From: Fomitopsis serialis
Taxonomy: Eukaryota > Basidiomycota > Agaricomycetes > Polyporales > Fomitopsidaceae
NCBI RefSeq assembly: GCF_022376445.1
Contig: NW_025955217.1
Coordinates: forward strand, 1 to 56,453
DNA length: 56,453 nucleotides
Direction of reading: 5' to 3'
Shown here piece after piece: positions 1 to 12,152 of this stretch (its first letter is position 1; the number at the start of each line of letters is the position of its first letter). Under the pieces are notes generated by a model. The model was not told where the DNA came from, made no database searches, and was given only the letters and a program-made list of their open reading frames with translations. The position numbers were made by a program, and so were the translations under genes.

Positions 1-310
1 GTTGTACTTCTCGATCACGGTGTCGCGAATATTCCCGTCTCTTCAATTCCGTCCACAATAGACTCACTGGCCGGCGCGTCGCTGGCGCCTTCACCTCATC
101 ATTCCTCTCACCGCGCAGGCTGTCGCCGTCGGCACTCACGTCGTCGCCGTCGTCATCCTGTCGCTTCGCCTCATCATCACGGTCCAATGACCTTATATAT
201 TTGCGCCTACTCTACTATCGTGGACCCGTGGACGAGTCCAGGGAGGAGGAGTGTAACGGGACGTTACCGTATGGACGTGTGTAATCCCGTTATGGACTTA
301 TTGGATCGAT
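1..310. other. window edge, no gene seen
   Basis: No convincing reading frame is visible. The first 180 bases are GC-rich with short degenerate CGTCG-type repeats. From about 190 the composition turns AT-rich with TATATATTT-like stretches. This could be the edge of a degenerate repeat or LTR, but nothing diagnostic is present. Confidence 0.4.
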
Positions 311-484
311 ATGCATGTATGTATATACGTTTGCGTGTGTTTGGCGTCATACCTTTATAGGTTGTCGCCCGGCGAGTTGAAGGACAAGTCCTTTAACTTG
401 TCGTCCTCCGGATACATTGCACTTCTCAATGGAGATTGGTGCACTGTATCTGCGGGATTGAGTAAGGCAATGTTACACCAGCCC

Positions 485-805
485 AGTACACCCAATATAT
501 TGGGATATTCCCTTGCAGCATCTGTTATGAGTAGTCCTGCCAAGTTTATCCATGTCAGAAAATGGAGCCTATATGGTAGACCATATGTGCAAAGTATGGG
601 AGCAATGTATGCCCAATATCAGATTAGTATTTGCACAACAGCTCTTGGGCCCAGCCAAGTACTGCCCAATATATTCAGATATTCCCCTACAGCCTCTGGG
701 ATCAGTAGTCCCCATGGATCTGTGCATCTCATAAAATGGGTTCTATATGGTAGACTATATGTGCAAAGTATGGGAGCAATGTATGCCCAATATCAGATGC
801 TATTT
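485..805. repeat. two direct copies of a ~174-bp tandem repeat
   Basis: The string CCCAATATAT followed by a similar 140-150-bp stretch occurs at 491 and again at 665. Both copies end in the same run ATGCCCAATATCAGA (about 609 and 787). The copies differ at scattered positions, so the duplication is old. Because the period is a multiple of three, an open frame of 166 codons runs through it on the plus strand. I read that frame as a by-product of the repeat and not as a gene. Confidence 0.75.
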
Positions 806-1264
806 GAATAACCTTCTGTATGCAGTGTATGTCAATTATATACCAACATGTGTGTTTCCACTCATAAAACCACATTTATAGCCCAGCAATAGTCCTCCTG
901 ACTTTGGACTTATATTCAGCAATATGGGACCATTTTACAAGGCTACATCCAATTTATTTGTGCATCTGTAGTCGGTGACACATGCAATGATTTCGCATTC
1001 TCGCTTTTGAGCCACTCTAGTCACCTATTTCCTTGCTGAGTACGGTAGATAACCTTGGATTTATTCGTTCTAGTCCTAATCCAGTCTTGTGCTCTCTCGC
1101 TTTATTGTCTCAGGGGCCCTCTACCCGTTGCAAGACAGCCTGGCTCGAGTTGTGGCTGCTTGGTTTGTGCGTGTGGCTGAGACCATGTGCCGGACACCAA
1201 ATCAGGCAGGAGGGCCAAACATGGACACAGTGTTTGTTTTGCACCACCTGTCCCTTCTGTTACG

Positions 1265-1830
1265 ATCGTGCGCTCGAGACGAAGTCCGAGGTCGGAGTTA
1301 CGAAGTCCGGAGTTTCGGAGCGCAGTGGAGTGAGGACTTGGCGAAGCTATTAGCAACGCCCTTGGGAGAACTCGATGGGGTCCTCTATTTGGACTTGAAC
1401 GGAGGTGGACTATGATGGAGTCCAGAGATAGAGTCGGAGGAAGGAGGAGGAGAAGACGAGAGTGAGAGAGAAGAGAGAAGCTAGACAGAGGTTGGACGGA
1501 AGTCCGGAGTTCAGACAGGAGTTCGGAGGAAAGGAATTCGGATTGGTTAAACGAGATATTCGAACTGAACTACAACAGTGCTACAGTTCGATCTTTATAT
1601 ACAGCAAGTCTAATTGTGAACGGAAGACAATAGGACGGAGGAAGGGATATGGAGAACAATAACGGAAGACCGGAGATGTTAGTAACCGGAGTGAATACAA
1701 TAAGCTAATTGTCCGTGCAAGATACAGACCATGCGGTACGCTAATTGTAATGCGGGAGAAGATAGGCTAAGCGAATACAATAAGACCGGAGTTCGGAGAA
1801 ACGGAGACAGAGAAAACGGAACTGGAGTTT
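1265..1830. repeat. purine-rich degenerate minisatellite, possibly LTR remnant
   Basis: Short variants of GAAGTCCGGAGTT and CGGAGTTCGGAG recur throughout. A TTTATATAC element near 1593 sits in the middle, giving the look of an old LTR promoter, but I found no TG...CA ends or target duplication. No coding frame is supported. Confidence 0.4.
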
Positions 1831-1902
1831 GGAGGTGGTCTTGGTGGCACGGAACGTGACACCTTCCCTCCTCTTGTCCTCATTGTCTGTCATCTCTGTT
1901 GT

Positions 1903-1956
1903 CGTGCTCGTCATCTCCACCGTGCTCGTCATCTCCACCGTGCTCGTCATCTCCGC
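1903..1956. repeat. 18-bp tandem repeat, three copies
   Basis: The unit CGTGCTCGTCATCTCCAC occurs at 1903, 1921 and 1939 (last copy with one change), followed by a partial fourth copy. The surrounding 1,850-2,250 stretch contains no recognisable gene. Confidence 0.85.
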
Positions 1957-2299
1957 CATGCTCATTATAGGGCATTTTCGACCAATATTTGGCATCAGGG
2001 AGGGGTCAGGGGCAGATTTTCACGAGAAATGGGACCTCTGCGCACTATATAGTGTTTTGTAAAGGGGGTACAGGTTGGGATAGCGTCCGGGTAGCACCAC
2101 TTTTGCCTACAAAATGTTGGGTTTTACACTCCAAACAAGTACAAAAACCAATGAAACAGGTGAAAAACAGTGCAGACTCAACCTATTAGAGCAACATGGG
2201 TTTGGGTACAGATTTTGTGCCCCAAGATATCCCAACTTTACAGTGATTTATGGTCCAACACAACACAACATACATAATATTCATTTACAGTGAGCAGAC

Positions 2300-2830
2300 T
2301 TTTCTGACATCATTGCGACAAGAGCCCTTGTCCGACAGTGCTACATTGTTTATGAATGATGCATCCAACAGCACTGCAGAGCTCCCCAACAGCGCGACAT
2401 TGTTTGTGAACGAACCATTGTACATTCCTACATCGTTTATGGACGATGTAGCCAACAGTACTGCAGATGCTACCGACAGCACTGCAGATGTAGTGCTACA
2501 TCGTTCACAAACGATGCATCCGACAGCACTGCAGATGTGTGTGACAGTGTTACATTGTTTGTGAACGATGTAGCCGAAGGTGCCATATCGTTCATGAATG
2601 ATGCATCTGACAGTACTACAGATGCATCCGACAGCACTGCAGAGGTCTCTGACAGTACTACATTGTTTGTGAATGATGCATCCTACATCATTCATGGACG
2701 ATGTAGCCCACAGTACCGTGTTGTTCATAAATAATGTATGCAACAGTGCTACATTGTTCATGAACAATGAAGCCGACCGGGCTGTATCGTTCATGAATGA
2801 CACATCTGACAGCAGCGAGGATGAGCGCAA
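2300..2830. repeat. degenerate short-period repeat cluster
   Basis: Two short phrases alternate many times with variation: GACAGCACTGCAGATG-like and TTCATGAATGATGCATC-like, the latter being partly self-complementary (ATGCAT, TTCATGAA). Several frames on both strands stay open only because of the repetition, so the overlapping 60-180-codon frames are treated as artefacts. The array ends where repeat block 1 begins near 2,941. Confidence 0.75.
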
Positions 2831-4068
2831 GGATTGTAAGAGTGACCCTACCTACCCGTCGCCACGTCACCCCAGGCCTGCGCAGAGGTGAGCTGGGCGC
2901 AGGCTAACGCTCGATGAGTAGGTGGTGCTTCATACACCATTACGATCCCTGAGGTACGAAGGTATCGTTCTTATGATGGACCACCATGAAACGCCTTAGT
3001 GATTGCTCCGGAATGGCAGTTTGTTCCCACAGTGCACGTGACATGCAGCCACCCCGATAAGCAGAGATAAGTAACTGTTAGTATGGGTTGCTTATCTGAG
3101 TCTGAATTTTCAGACTCCCAGACGATGCGACTTGCACCAACAGATAGCAACAAATGCAGTGGCTAAGCGCTCTGTTATGGATATGAGGGCCATGAAACAC
3201 CTTAGCAGTTCCCCCAATAAGGAAACTGGTAAACATATCATGTGACTGGCAGCTTGGTGGGCCATTGCTCCAAGCGCTCACACACTGTAGGGCCTATATA
3301 GCCTCAGCCAGTAACAAATCATAGTATACATAGTATGCTCATCTGATAGCCCTTCATTCAGAGAGTATACAGGAATTTTACTGAGTGCATACAGTGACTG
3401 GCTAACCCAGGAAATGCAAAGCAAAAAAATGCACATGTGCCTCTGCAGATTCAATCTGCTTGTTTATGACTCAAATATGATCTATATGTACACTGCAATG
3501 TATATGTGTAGTTCAGACACTACGGACTACTCAATAATACAGGTAACAAGGACTATAATGGGTAATCTGAGCATCTTTTACCATATTATGGCCCTTGCAT
3601 ACAATGTAATGGTAACCATTGCAGCTCAAGGCAATCATACACTTGTCTTTGATGTTTCTGTATATTTCATAGATTTTCTGCATTTTTCTGGGCCCTACAT
3701 GCCCCTGTTTGTGTATGATTCCTCTTTGGGAAGGACACATACTCCATATGGTAATTATGCATCCACTGCTGGCTTTGTCTTGCTCACAGACACAATCTAG
3801 GGATACATACCTGAATGTGTACTTATACTACCATCTTATAGGGTTGTCCAGTACATGAGCAGTTCCAAGAGTCAAGTAGCAGGCTTATATAAGCTCACTG
3901 GGGCCACAGCAACCATCTTACCAGGTTATTGAGAATGCTATCTGATCTGATGTCAAACCCATGCAATATACAGCTTTATTCACATTGCCTGGATCATTTT
4001 GAATATTGTCTCAATTTTCCGCTTTTTTCTGAGTCTAAACAAGCTCTCTTAAGCACAGGAACAGTCCG

Positions 4069-4163
4069 CACTTACATCGCTTACTAAGCGCCCATCAAGC
4101 GCCCAGATGCCGTTCGGAGGTGCAACCGTGCGGAAATTTGGCATGGTTGCACCTCCGAACGGC
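4069..4163. repeat. leader motif plus 19-bp-arm perfect hairpin
   Basis: A leader CACTTACATCGCTTACTAAG starting at 4069 precedes a perfect inverted repeat. Its 19-bp arms are 4109-4127 and 4145-4163, with a 17-nt spacer. The same leader precedes a second, sequence-unrelated palindrome at 5,208. The shared leader and GC-rich arms stand out from the AT-rich block and look like an inserted module. An identical copy lies at 24,271-24,365. Confidence 0.8.
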
Positions 4164-5207
4164 ACGAGAGGGATGCCGAGCTGCTCTGATTGGTGCAACA
4201 AGCCCTTTTCTGCCCTAATCAGGCAGGCTGCCGAGGTTTTGAGCTGAGTTTGAATCTCAGCCACAGGCTCCTTAGTGGCACTGTACCTGCTGTACTGTGG
4301 CCTCACTAAAATGCGGAAAATTCCCAAAATAATCTCTGTGATAGGTATGATGTCATAGAGTCTATAGCTGCTGTGACTTGCCCATTACCTTCACTGGTCA
4401 TGGCACAATTCACAAAACAAAAAAACATGCAAATGCCTCTGTGCACATGAGTGCATCCCTTTTCACCTCAAAAGTCTCTCTTTTGAAGCCTATATGCTGC
4501 CCACAGATTCTCTGACATCTCAAACCTGCTAAATAGGGTAACTGACCTTCCTAGAATGGTAATTTTGCTTAACCTGCTCAGTCTGGGCTCAGAAAATCCA
4601 GATAAAATCAGGGAATATTATTTGTGATTGGAATCATTTGTGATGTCTGCTGTATGTAAGAAAACAATCCTGTATGGAGGCCCCCACAATATATGACTAG
4701 TATGACTTGCCCAGTTGTTTGAAATTCAGGAAACAGAGAAACACATGCATGATTGTGTGGCATTTGACTGGGATACACTGACTGAAATCTAATCAACTCT
4801 TATAGAGGTTATAGAGATAATGAGCCCATTTGATAGCCCATCATTCAAAGGGTTTCTCATACACTGGAGGAATGAATAACAAAGTACAACATTTAGATAA
4901 TCACAAGTGACTGTGCAGATATATGACTGGCTTGTTGTCTCTGAAACACATTGCCTATGACCTGTATGGATATGTGCATAGTTTACAATGCATGGGTGTG
5001 TCTGGAAGTTGCACAGCACAGCTATTAATGGGGAAAGATGGTGATAACATGCATGTTTTGATGTCTCAGCACTGAATGACCATATAGGGAATCTTCTCCA
5101 CTTGTGAATATGCTCAGGGATGCTCCACATATCTCCTGGAATATCATCTGATTAATCTGCATTTTCTTGAGCCCAAAACAAGTGAATTGTGCTGCAGTAC
5201 CAGCATG

Positions 5208-5297
5208 CACTTACATCGCTTACTAAGCGCTCGATTAAGCGCCCGTTGCCGAAGCGGAGTCGTCGACAGGCCGGAATTCCGGCCTGTCGACGACTCC
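5208..5297. repeat. same leader plus 42-bp perfect palindrome
   Basis: The leader CACTTACATCGCTTACTAAG at 5208 is followed by a 42-bp uninterrupted palindrome at 5256-5297 centred on GGAATTCC. The arm sequence is unrelated to the hairpin at 4,109-4,163, so the leader, not the arm, is the conserved part. It is duplicated at 25,722-25,811. Confidence 0.8.
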
Positions 5298-8200
5298 GGT
5301 CACTGAAAAGGGTTTTGGAGCACTCCCATTGGCTGGAATGCTGACAAAGATTCCCTTTCCAAGTAATCTTTCAATCTCAGCTCTTCATGCCGAGTTTTTT
5401 GATGGCTTGAAGCCACACTACCTTATTAGAGCCCCATTAAATGCGGAAAAGTCCCAAAATATTGCTTCTCCATGGAATGCCCCTTGAGTACTGACAAGGG
5501 TGCCCAGATTAGGTGTTCTTGTTGTGTTTCACAGAGTACTGACCTTGGCAAGTGATACTGGGGATATAAGCAAATGTTGGTGTGTGTATGATGCTTGTAC
5601 AAGACAGTTCCACATGTATGGGCTCTGTGAAGTGGGGGATATCAAACATACAAAACTGCCATATATGGTCAGTCCCCTGCCCATTTGGGAAGTTGGCCGT
5701 GCATGGCCTCTGCAGGACTGGATAAATAGCAGGAAAATCAGAGAAAAATCAGATAGTACTATGAATTCATATTGAGTTGACTGTTGAGGCTCCAATATGG
5801 CAGAAAACATATGATAGTGCAGAATGACCCATGCATAGCCTGATACAAGCCACTCTGTCAGTGAGTCTTGGTCCATCTTGTAAGAACCAGTATCACCTGG
5901 GATTATCAGGGACTGGCAATTCCAGACAGGATCCTAGACTATTCTGTTTGGTTCAGCTATTCAATAGGCCCTGAAAAGGCAGGCTGCCAAGCTGTTGGGC
6001 TGAGTTTGAATGCAAGCCACAAGTTCATTAGTGACACTGTATTTGCTGTGCTATGGTCTCCCAAAAAATCAAAAACAATTGGGAAAACTACCAGTCATGT
6101 ATATGATGTCAGAGAGGCTTTACATAGTATGCTTTCCCATAGATTCATATAAATATAGTGCCAGTCACAAAGCATATGGCTCTGTGAACACTGGTTCTTT
6201 CACATTGTTTGTTTTTCCTGCTTACCAACTGCCTATGAATTGTGTGACTATATGACATCTCAAACCTGCTATATGTGATAGTTTACATTCCAAAAATGGA
6301 AAGTCTGAGTTACCTGCTGTGTCTGTGCTCAGAAAATGCGGATAAAACAAGAGAATACTTTGAATGATTCCACTCAGGCTCACCTTGTACTGTTTGCTGT
6401 AAGTAGTGATTGGCTTCTGTCTAAACCCTTGGGCAGGCTATGGCATATTCAGAAAATGGTGGACACCTGTGGCACAAAGGCCACAGTTCATACTGAGCAT
6501 GTCCATAATACTCACACATCAATAGCATAGCCATCAGAATTGTGGGTCCACAGAGCTTTTTCACACTGTACTGATCCTGAAAAGTGATACAAAGACATTG
6601 TACAAGTTGTTTATGCAGTTACTACTGTTGTGAGAAAATTCATAGGCTAGCAATGTCATAAAGTGGGGCCACCACACTACCACACATAGTGTATCAAAGT
6701 CTCTGATGGTCTCTGTAATGCTAGATAAATGGTAGGAAATAAGATAAAATCAGACAATCCCATGACTTCACATTGTGCTGACTGTTGTAGGCCATTGCAA
6801 GACAGTACATCTCACATGTGCTAATGCAGATGCACATAGCCAGATGTCAGCAGCTCTATTGTAGCAGTCCAGTATAAGCATGTCTTTGACTAATCTTGTC
6901 AATATGAAGCAGTGCCATTTATATAGTATGATGGTGCTATGCTTGGTTGTTAGTCCCTCAGATGATTTTTGCCTGGAACATATCTAACCTCTGTATGCAC
7001 TACCATCATCCTGTTCTCATCCCTTGGCATGTGGAGATAGAAAAGGCAGCTTTCTTCCTGATTGTGCTCAGAAGAAGCCATGGTTGCTCTGGAAATAATG
7101 TAGACTTGCATTGCTTACTATACAACAGTGATGAGGCCATACTACAATGGACTTCTGAGCCAATATAAGGCTGTCATTTTATAGCTCTCTAGTCAGTAAT
7201 ATGACTTCAGGAGTACTCTCATTTGCTGCAACTGTTTCCTTTTACATGTGATTATAAAATGGCAGCTACTCATGTTGGGTCCTTTCATGTTATATGGGAA
7301 GTGGAAAAATAACACTTTAGACCAGGGTGTGAACATGTTTGATATATGAACAGCATTGGAAATATGAATATGTGGCAGTGTGCCTACTAGCGCCCAATTT
7401 GGCAGTTGATCCTGGATGGCATGTGCCAGAGGAATGTCAATATCAACATATGGTCTAATCCAAATATAGTACCATTGTATGTGCACACACAGTCAGCCAG
7501 AAAATGACACTGATAATTAATTAATTACCTTGGGAGTGTGTCTGGAGATATAGAAATCCCTTGACTTATGACCAGAGTGCATGACCGTTGATACTAGGCA
7601 TTACTACCCAGGAGAGGCTACAATGACCCCACGTGCAAGTCTGAGTATGCAGGCTGTTGTTAGGGACAAGGCATTTTTACAAGGATCTCCACATATGTGA
7701 TCTTTGAATAGGATAAGCAGCAGTTGTTATCATTCCTGCACTTTGTTATCTTTATTTCATTTCCTTTTGATGGACTTCACTGTAGTATTCACAGTGCCTT
7801 CTCACCACATTCAGGTGATCTTTTGTTTCTCACATTGTTATGCTTTGTAGCACTTGATTGTGTATGTACTGACTGGACTATTACCAGGCTCCTAGTACTT
7901 TCCTTAGGCCCCTTGTGACCAGATGATCTGAAAGCTGTTACTGGGTGACTATTAGCTCAGAATATTGATGATAATATTCCAGGTGGCAGGCAATCTATGA
8001 GTGGCTCATCAAGCTGTACACTGAATCTGAATTTTCATAGGGCCATGTGGTCCCTCATGTTTCACAGAGCACATGCTTGATGATCAGTGGCAATCATTAA
8101 CACACATACCCTTGCCTTGCTTTTTTGCTACTTTTTGAGCCTTATTGTGCATCTTGAATGGCCTGAGAAAGTGGTGTACTGAGTCTTCTACTATTTGGAT

Positions 8201-9373
8201 TCTATGAAGCATTTATGTAGCTGAGAGGGAGTGCACTTGGGAAATGCTAAAAAGGAGCATCCCTAAGAGCAAGTCCAAACATTTATCTCATCTACCACTT
8301 GCTACTGTACTCCTCTGTACCTTATTGTCAATAGTCCCTGACATCAGTGATCAATCCTTCCCACAACTCTGTCAGTCTTGATGGCACTCACCATGATGGT
8401 ACATTGATTCACATCATACATTAGCCCATTACTATTGGCTGAGCTCCAATCCGGTAACATACCTTAGTATGGCTTTGTACTACTGGTCAGTGCCAGTGCC
8501 TGGTAATTGTTCACTTCAGTGTACAAATGGTGAGAGCAAACTGGACAGTCTTTGGTAGTATTCCTTGTATAACATGACAATTCTGGAAGAGCCTTTTTCA
8601 ATGATTCTTACTGGTATACTTCTCTGTCTACTGTTGACTGGTTTGTACTTGGGGAAGTACTGTTAACAATTTATTGAAAGACATCCTTCTGTATCAAAAG
8701 TTCTCTCTGATTAAGGGCTCATACTTGTACAACAGCAAGTCCCAGCTGAGTAGTTGTTACTGTAGACCTCCCTGATCCCCCTTCTTTGAGTTCTAGTGTT
8801 CTAGAGGCATACTTCTTTGCAACATTTCCAAGCTATTTTCTCTTTGTTGATATCAACACAAACCAGTAATACTGTTCATTAGTATTTTGGTAATATTGGT
8901 AATTAACTTGGCAATTCATCAAGTAAGAAATAGATCCTTAATGTCTGTGTTCTCAATGGAGAGTCTCATATCAATATGTAAATACTTACTCAATTGGGAT
9001 GTTGCTCATGATTGCAAACTATGCTCCTCACATTAGAACAACCTAATAAATTAGCAGGCTACTCTGAATATTTTTGCCCTGAGATGGCAGCTGGATGCAA
9101 AATGTGGAAGATATGTCAGTGGTCTATGCAGACAATATACTAGCAGTCTTGCCAAGCTTAACTTATGATGTGGTCAAAATGTTTTACTCACAAACTGACG
9201 TGTATCAAACAAAAGGGATCGTACTGCCAGCTATGGCCCTCTCCCCAGCATGTACATGTTATGCATTACTCTTCTTTACTGTCCGCTCTCAGCCTCCCGT
9301 GTACGTTACCGCAAGTAGATTATGTATATGGTTTCTTTTCGGCGCTAAGCACCCCTAGCGAGGCTCAGTATGC

Positions 9374-10561
9374 ATGGTCTCTACCTCTAAGTCTACCGCC
9401 CTCAGCACACAACTGATGCAACTCACGAACGAAGAGCAGCGAGCTCTTGCGGCTCTTTTGTCCACAATTGACAACCTCAACCCTGTTCTTCAGGGTCTCT
9501 CGCAACACCTGGAAAGCAGTACAGGAGGTGCCGCCTCTGACTCTGTCTTGGAGAGACCCCCAAGTCTGCCCCTAGACTGGGCCTCGGATGTGTGCAGTTC
9601 GACAATGGTGGCTGGCGGGCTCAATCTTGAGCCGTTCACAAGCGGTCCAGGCAAGTATTCTAGCATCTACTTAGCGTATACTAAAAGTGTTACACAGGAC
9701 GTACAATAGAAGGCTGCGAAGAGGAGGAGTTAAGGGAATCTCAAGTTGGCCCAGTGCGCACGACACGGTCTTCGCAGCACATACGGGCACAGGCCACCCG
9801 GAACGTGCCTTATCCAGACCCAAGTCCCCAGGCCGTACACCCTCATAAACCCATTGGCTGCCCTCAAGGAGGGATTCAATTCATGCCGGAAGGCGCTACG
9901 TCTAGCAGCCGGAGAGCTGCCAGGTGGAACACCCTATCTATGCCTGCCCAAGTAGCTACGAGCTCCGTATTGTTGTTCCTAGCCCACCTCACCTCCAATC
10001 TCTCTCGAGTGCATCCTCGAAACGGCCTCGGCGATCCCTCGAAGCGCACCTGAGCTCGAGGGTGTTGCATTCCAGCCCGGCGAGTCTTTTCCTGTTTTGG
10101 CAGCTCGATGCGCATCAAGCCTCACTGTCAACTCTGCGGTGTCCTTCTGGACAATGCTCAATTTATACGGTTGGCTTTCCAAGTCTCAGCCTGAGGTGAG
10201 CACTTTCACTGGTGATATATTCAACCTAGGGATAACTTTGGTATCAGCGAGCTTCAGAGCAACAAGGAACAGGCCGTGGCCGAGATCTGGCGGCGAGAGC
10301 TCAAAGATGTCAAGAAGGGCCCCAAGAAGAGGACATTTCAAGGCTGGTGCTCCAAGGGCGTAAAGTTTGCAAGGGTTGCCGGTGGAGGTATGTACCTTCA
10401 CGCCGTGCGCAGTACTGTCCTCTCATACTCACAATGTTCTGGTGTTAGGGTCTATCTACTTCTTGGTACTGATTGCCCTACAGGGCTTGAGAAAACCCTT
10501 CGGGGATTGCAACGGACATTTGGCAGAGGCCGTAGGCAACATGCTTGTTACGGATAGATAA
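9374..10561 (+). CDS. uncharacterised multi-exon gene, paralogue of the gene at 14.1-15.5 kb
   Basis: I do not recognise the family. Exon 1 (9374-9650) encodes a start followed by an acidic, leucine-rich helix (LTNEEQRALAALLSTIDNL). Its likely intron, 9651-9697, has a GCAAGT donor (GC-AG type), a CTAA branch-like site and an ACACAG acceptor. Exon 2 from 9698 stays open through a basic, proline-rich stretch to about 9,950. Later exons include a run ending in FARVAGGG just before a GTATGT donor at about 10,388, then a hydrophobic exon (SIYFLVLIAL) ending with TAA at 10559-10561. The same order of segments, with clear residue matches, occurs on the minus strand at 15,533-14,112 (LTEEE helix, FAWLAGGG before GTAAGT, VYVLVLVV). 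Middle exon borders are uncertain. No enzyme motif is visible, and a short hydrophobic segment near the C terminus could be membrane-inserted. Confidence 0.55.
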
Positions 10562-11109
10562 CCCATTATCTGTCCATTAGATTAGATTATGAACTGATAG
10601 TGTACATCTCATCTTATCTCAATGTACCTAGCCACCTGACTTCCATTTTGGGAAGTAATCTACTCTTACACCTGAACTACCACCTCGTCCGCGTGTGAAC
10701 CCTTTGCACCGTCTGAGTAAGTTCTCTGAGTCCTCGGCTAGGCTCGTCGCCCCACCTAGGAACCATCCTCGGCTTAGGCTCGTCGCCTTCGCTCAGGACT
10801 CCCCCTCGACCTGGCCCAATAGCCAGTCTAGGACTCCCCTCTCGGCCCAGCTTGTCACTGGCAACCGAGGACCTCTCTGCGCTCCCTCATAGCACGGCTC
10901 GTCGCCCTGCTAACGACTCTAGCAGGTGCTCCTTGCCCTGCTCACGACCTCAAGATCCCCATTTCCCCTCTGGTCGTGTCACGACCACCAACTGTAGGTT
11001 CACGAGGCAGCCCAGCCCCTGAATCTAGGGTTCCGAGCCCACGAGCCCTAACAATGCTACGCTGCCCTGACGGTTAGTTCACAGTCCCGTACATTGAAGG
11101 CCTATATTA
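10562..11109. other. spacer with degenerate GGCTCGTCGCC repeats
   Basis: No gene is supported. Between about 10,730 and 10,960 the phrase GGCTCGTCGCC and the word GGACTCCCC recur irregularly, which suggests an old minisatellite or decayed repeat. Confidence 0.4.
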
Positions 11110-12049
11110 TTGCTAAACATGATGTTCAGATTCAGGATAAAAGCAGGCATCATCGTCCCTTACATCGCGCAGCTTCAACAGCAGGTTCCGTTAGCCATAG
11201 AAGTAGGCGGGGCTGCGCACACTCAAAAAGACGAGCAACATCGTGCGCTGATCAGCGACCTGGAAACTCCTGACAAGGTCTTCGACTCACTGTGAACAAA
11301 GTGAGTCTGAATTTTCTATATATGATTTATTGCACCCTCATCCATTCTCACGATGTGGTGCCTTCCACCTTCTACCGAGGTCGAAGGTGAAATGGGAGCC
11401 CTGCTACGATGTTGTTGCTGCAATGGAGGCCACACACTCACTCACTGTGCAAGACGCCGCCAGCCCGTCTGAGTCGACACTGACGGAGCTGGACGACATC
11501 AGCGCGCCAGGATCAGAGGTAGGGCCGGGTGACTGCCAGGCTCAGATGGTGCTGCCAGATATTGCCCAGGACATCGTCAAGACATCGTACGATGCTCAAC
11601 ATTCACACAACCTGGTCTTCCCAGCTCCGCGGGGCGATCACACCCGGAACATTGCTTGGACAGAAACGGCTCGCCGCCAAGCAACTCGCGCATCCAAACC
11701 CAACGATCTCGAGGAGTTAGGCTCGCAGGTTCGTATCGCGAGGTCTCCCTTTTAGGCAGACGGCTTGCTGAATCTGTGAGACACTATAGCTTGCAGCACA
11801 ATACTCCGAAGGCTATAAGGCAGATGCTGCCAGCTACGTGCGTGTGCCGTTAGAGTGCGTTGCGTGAGTTCTGAGCAAAATCTTCATACATTTAGCTACT
11901 CAGTGCTCACTAGCATCATCCACAGAGACATGCTCACAATTAGGGGTATTAATGACGAACTAGTCTGTGTGTGCACCTCCATGCCCGACACCATCAAGAG
12001 CACTCTTACAGAGAAACTATATGCCTTGCAGGTCTTGGCCAAGTACTGA
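11110..12049 (+). CDS. uncharacterised gene or gene remnant
   Basis: Three open stretches have protein-like composition. The first, 11,110-11,295, is amphipathic (IVPYIAQLQQQVPLAIEVGG) and ends in TGA. The second, 11,330-11,755, is open throughout and contains an ATG at 11,421 followed by an acidic Ser/Thr-rich stretch (SESTLTELDD). The third, 11,855-12,049, ends ALQVLAKY then TGA. Whether these are exons of one gene, two genes or relics cannot be decided. No domain is recognised. The acidic Ser/Thr start resembles N-termini of many lineage-specific agaricomycete proteins, which is only an impression. Confidence 0.3.
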
Positions 12050-12152
12050 TGCTATTAAAATGTGCCACAAGGCATAGGATGCTTGAGCGGTCAGCCAAAC
12101 TGTCTGTGGTCCTAAAGCACATGCATCCTTACGATGCTTGGCCAAGCTAGAG

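Larger units (their letters stand above)
2941..9260. repeat. long AT-rich repeat block 1
   Basis: About 6.3 kb without a credible coding frame. The stretch 2,956-5,620 is essentially identical to 23,158-26,135, apart from a 309-bp transposon insertion (plus its 3-bp target duplication) and one extra G. The remainder (5,620-9,260) matches 26,135-29,476 plus 32,714-33,078 at roughly 90% by eye, and 6,004-9,260 resembles 33,079-35,860 more distantly. Within the block, sub-units recur with a period of about 1.5-1.75 kb. For example, GCTCAGAAAAT motifs fall at 4,592 and 6,332, TGATAGCCC at 3,345 and 4,832, and TCTGCATTTT at 3,678 and 5,156. It behaves like a diverged macrosatellite or a large non-autonomous repeat family. 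Confidence 0.8.

Noticed and set aside
2285..2891. several overlapping 60-181-codon frames
   Set aside because: Open frames on both strands arise from a short degenerate repeat, and no frame is favoured.
3414..3800. 128-codon frame, identical at 23,616-24,002
   Set aside because: It falls inside the AT-rich repeat block. Identity reflects the DNA duplication, and the diverged copies do not preserve the frame.
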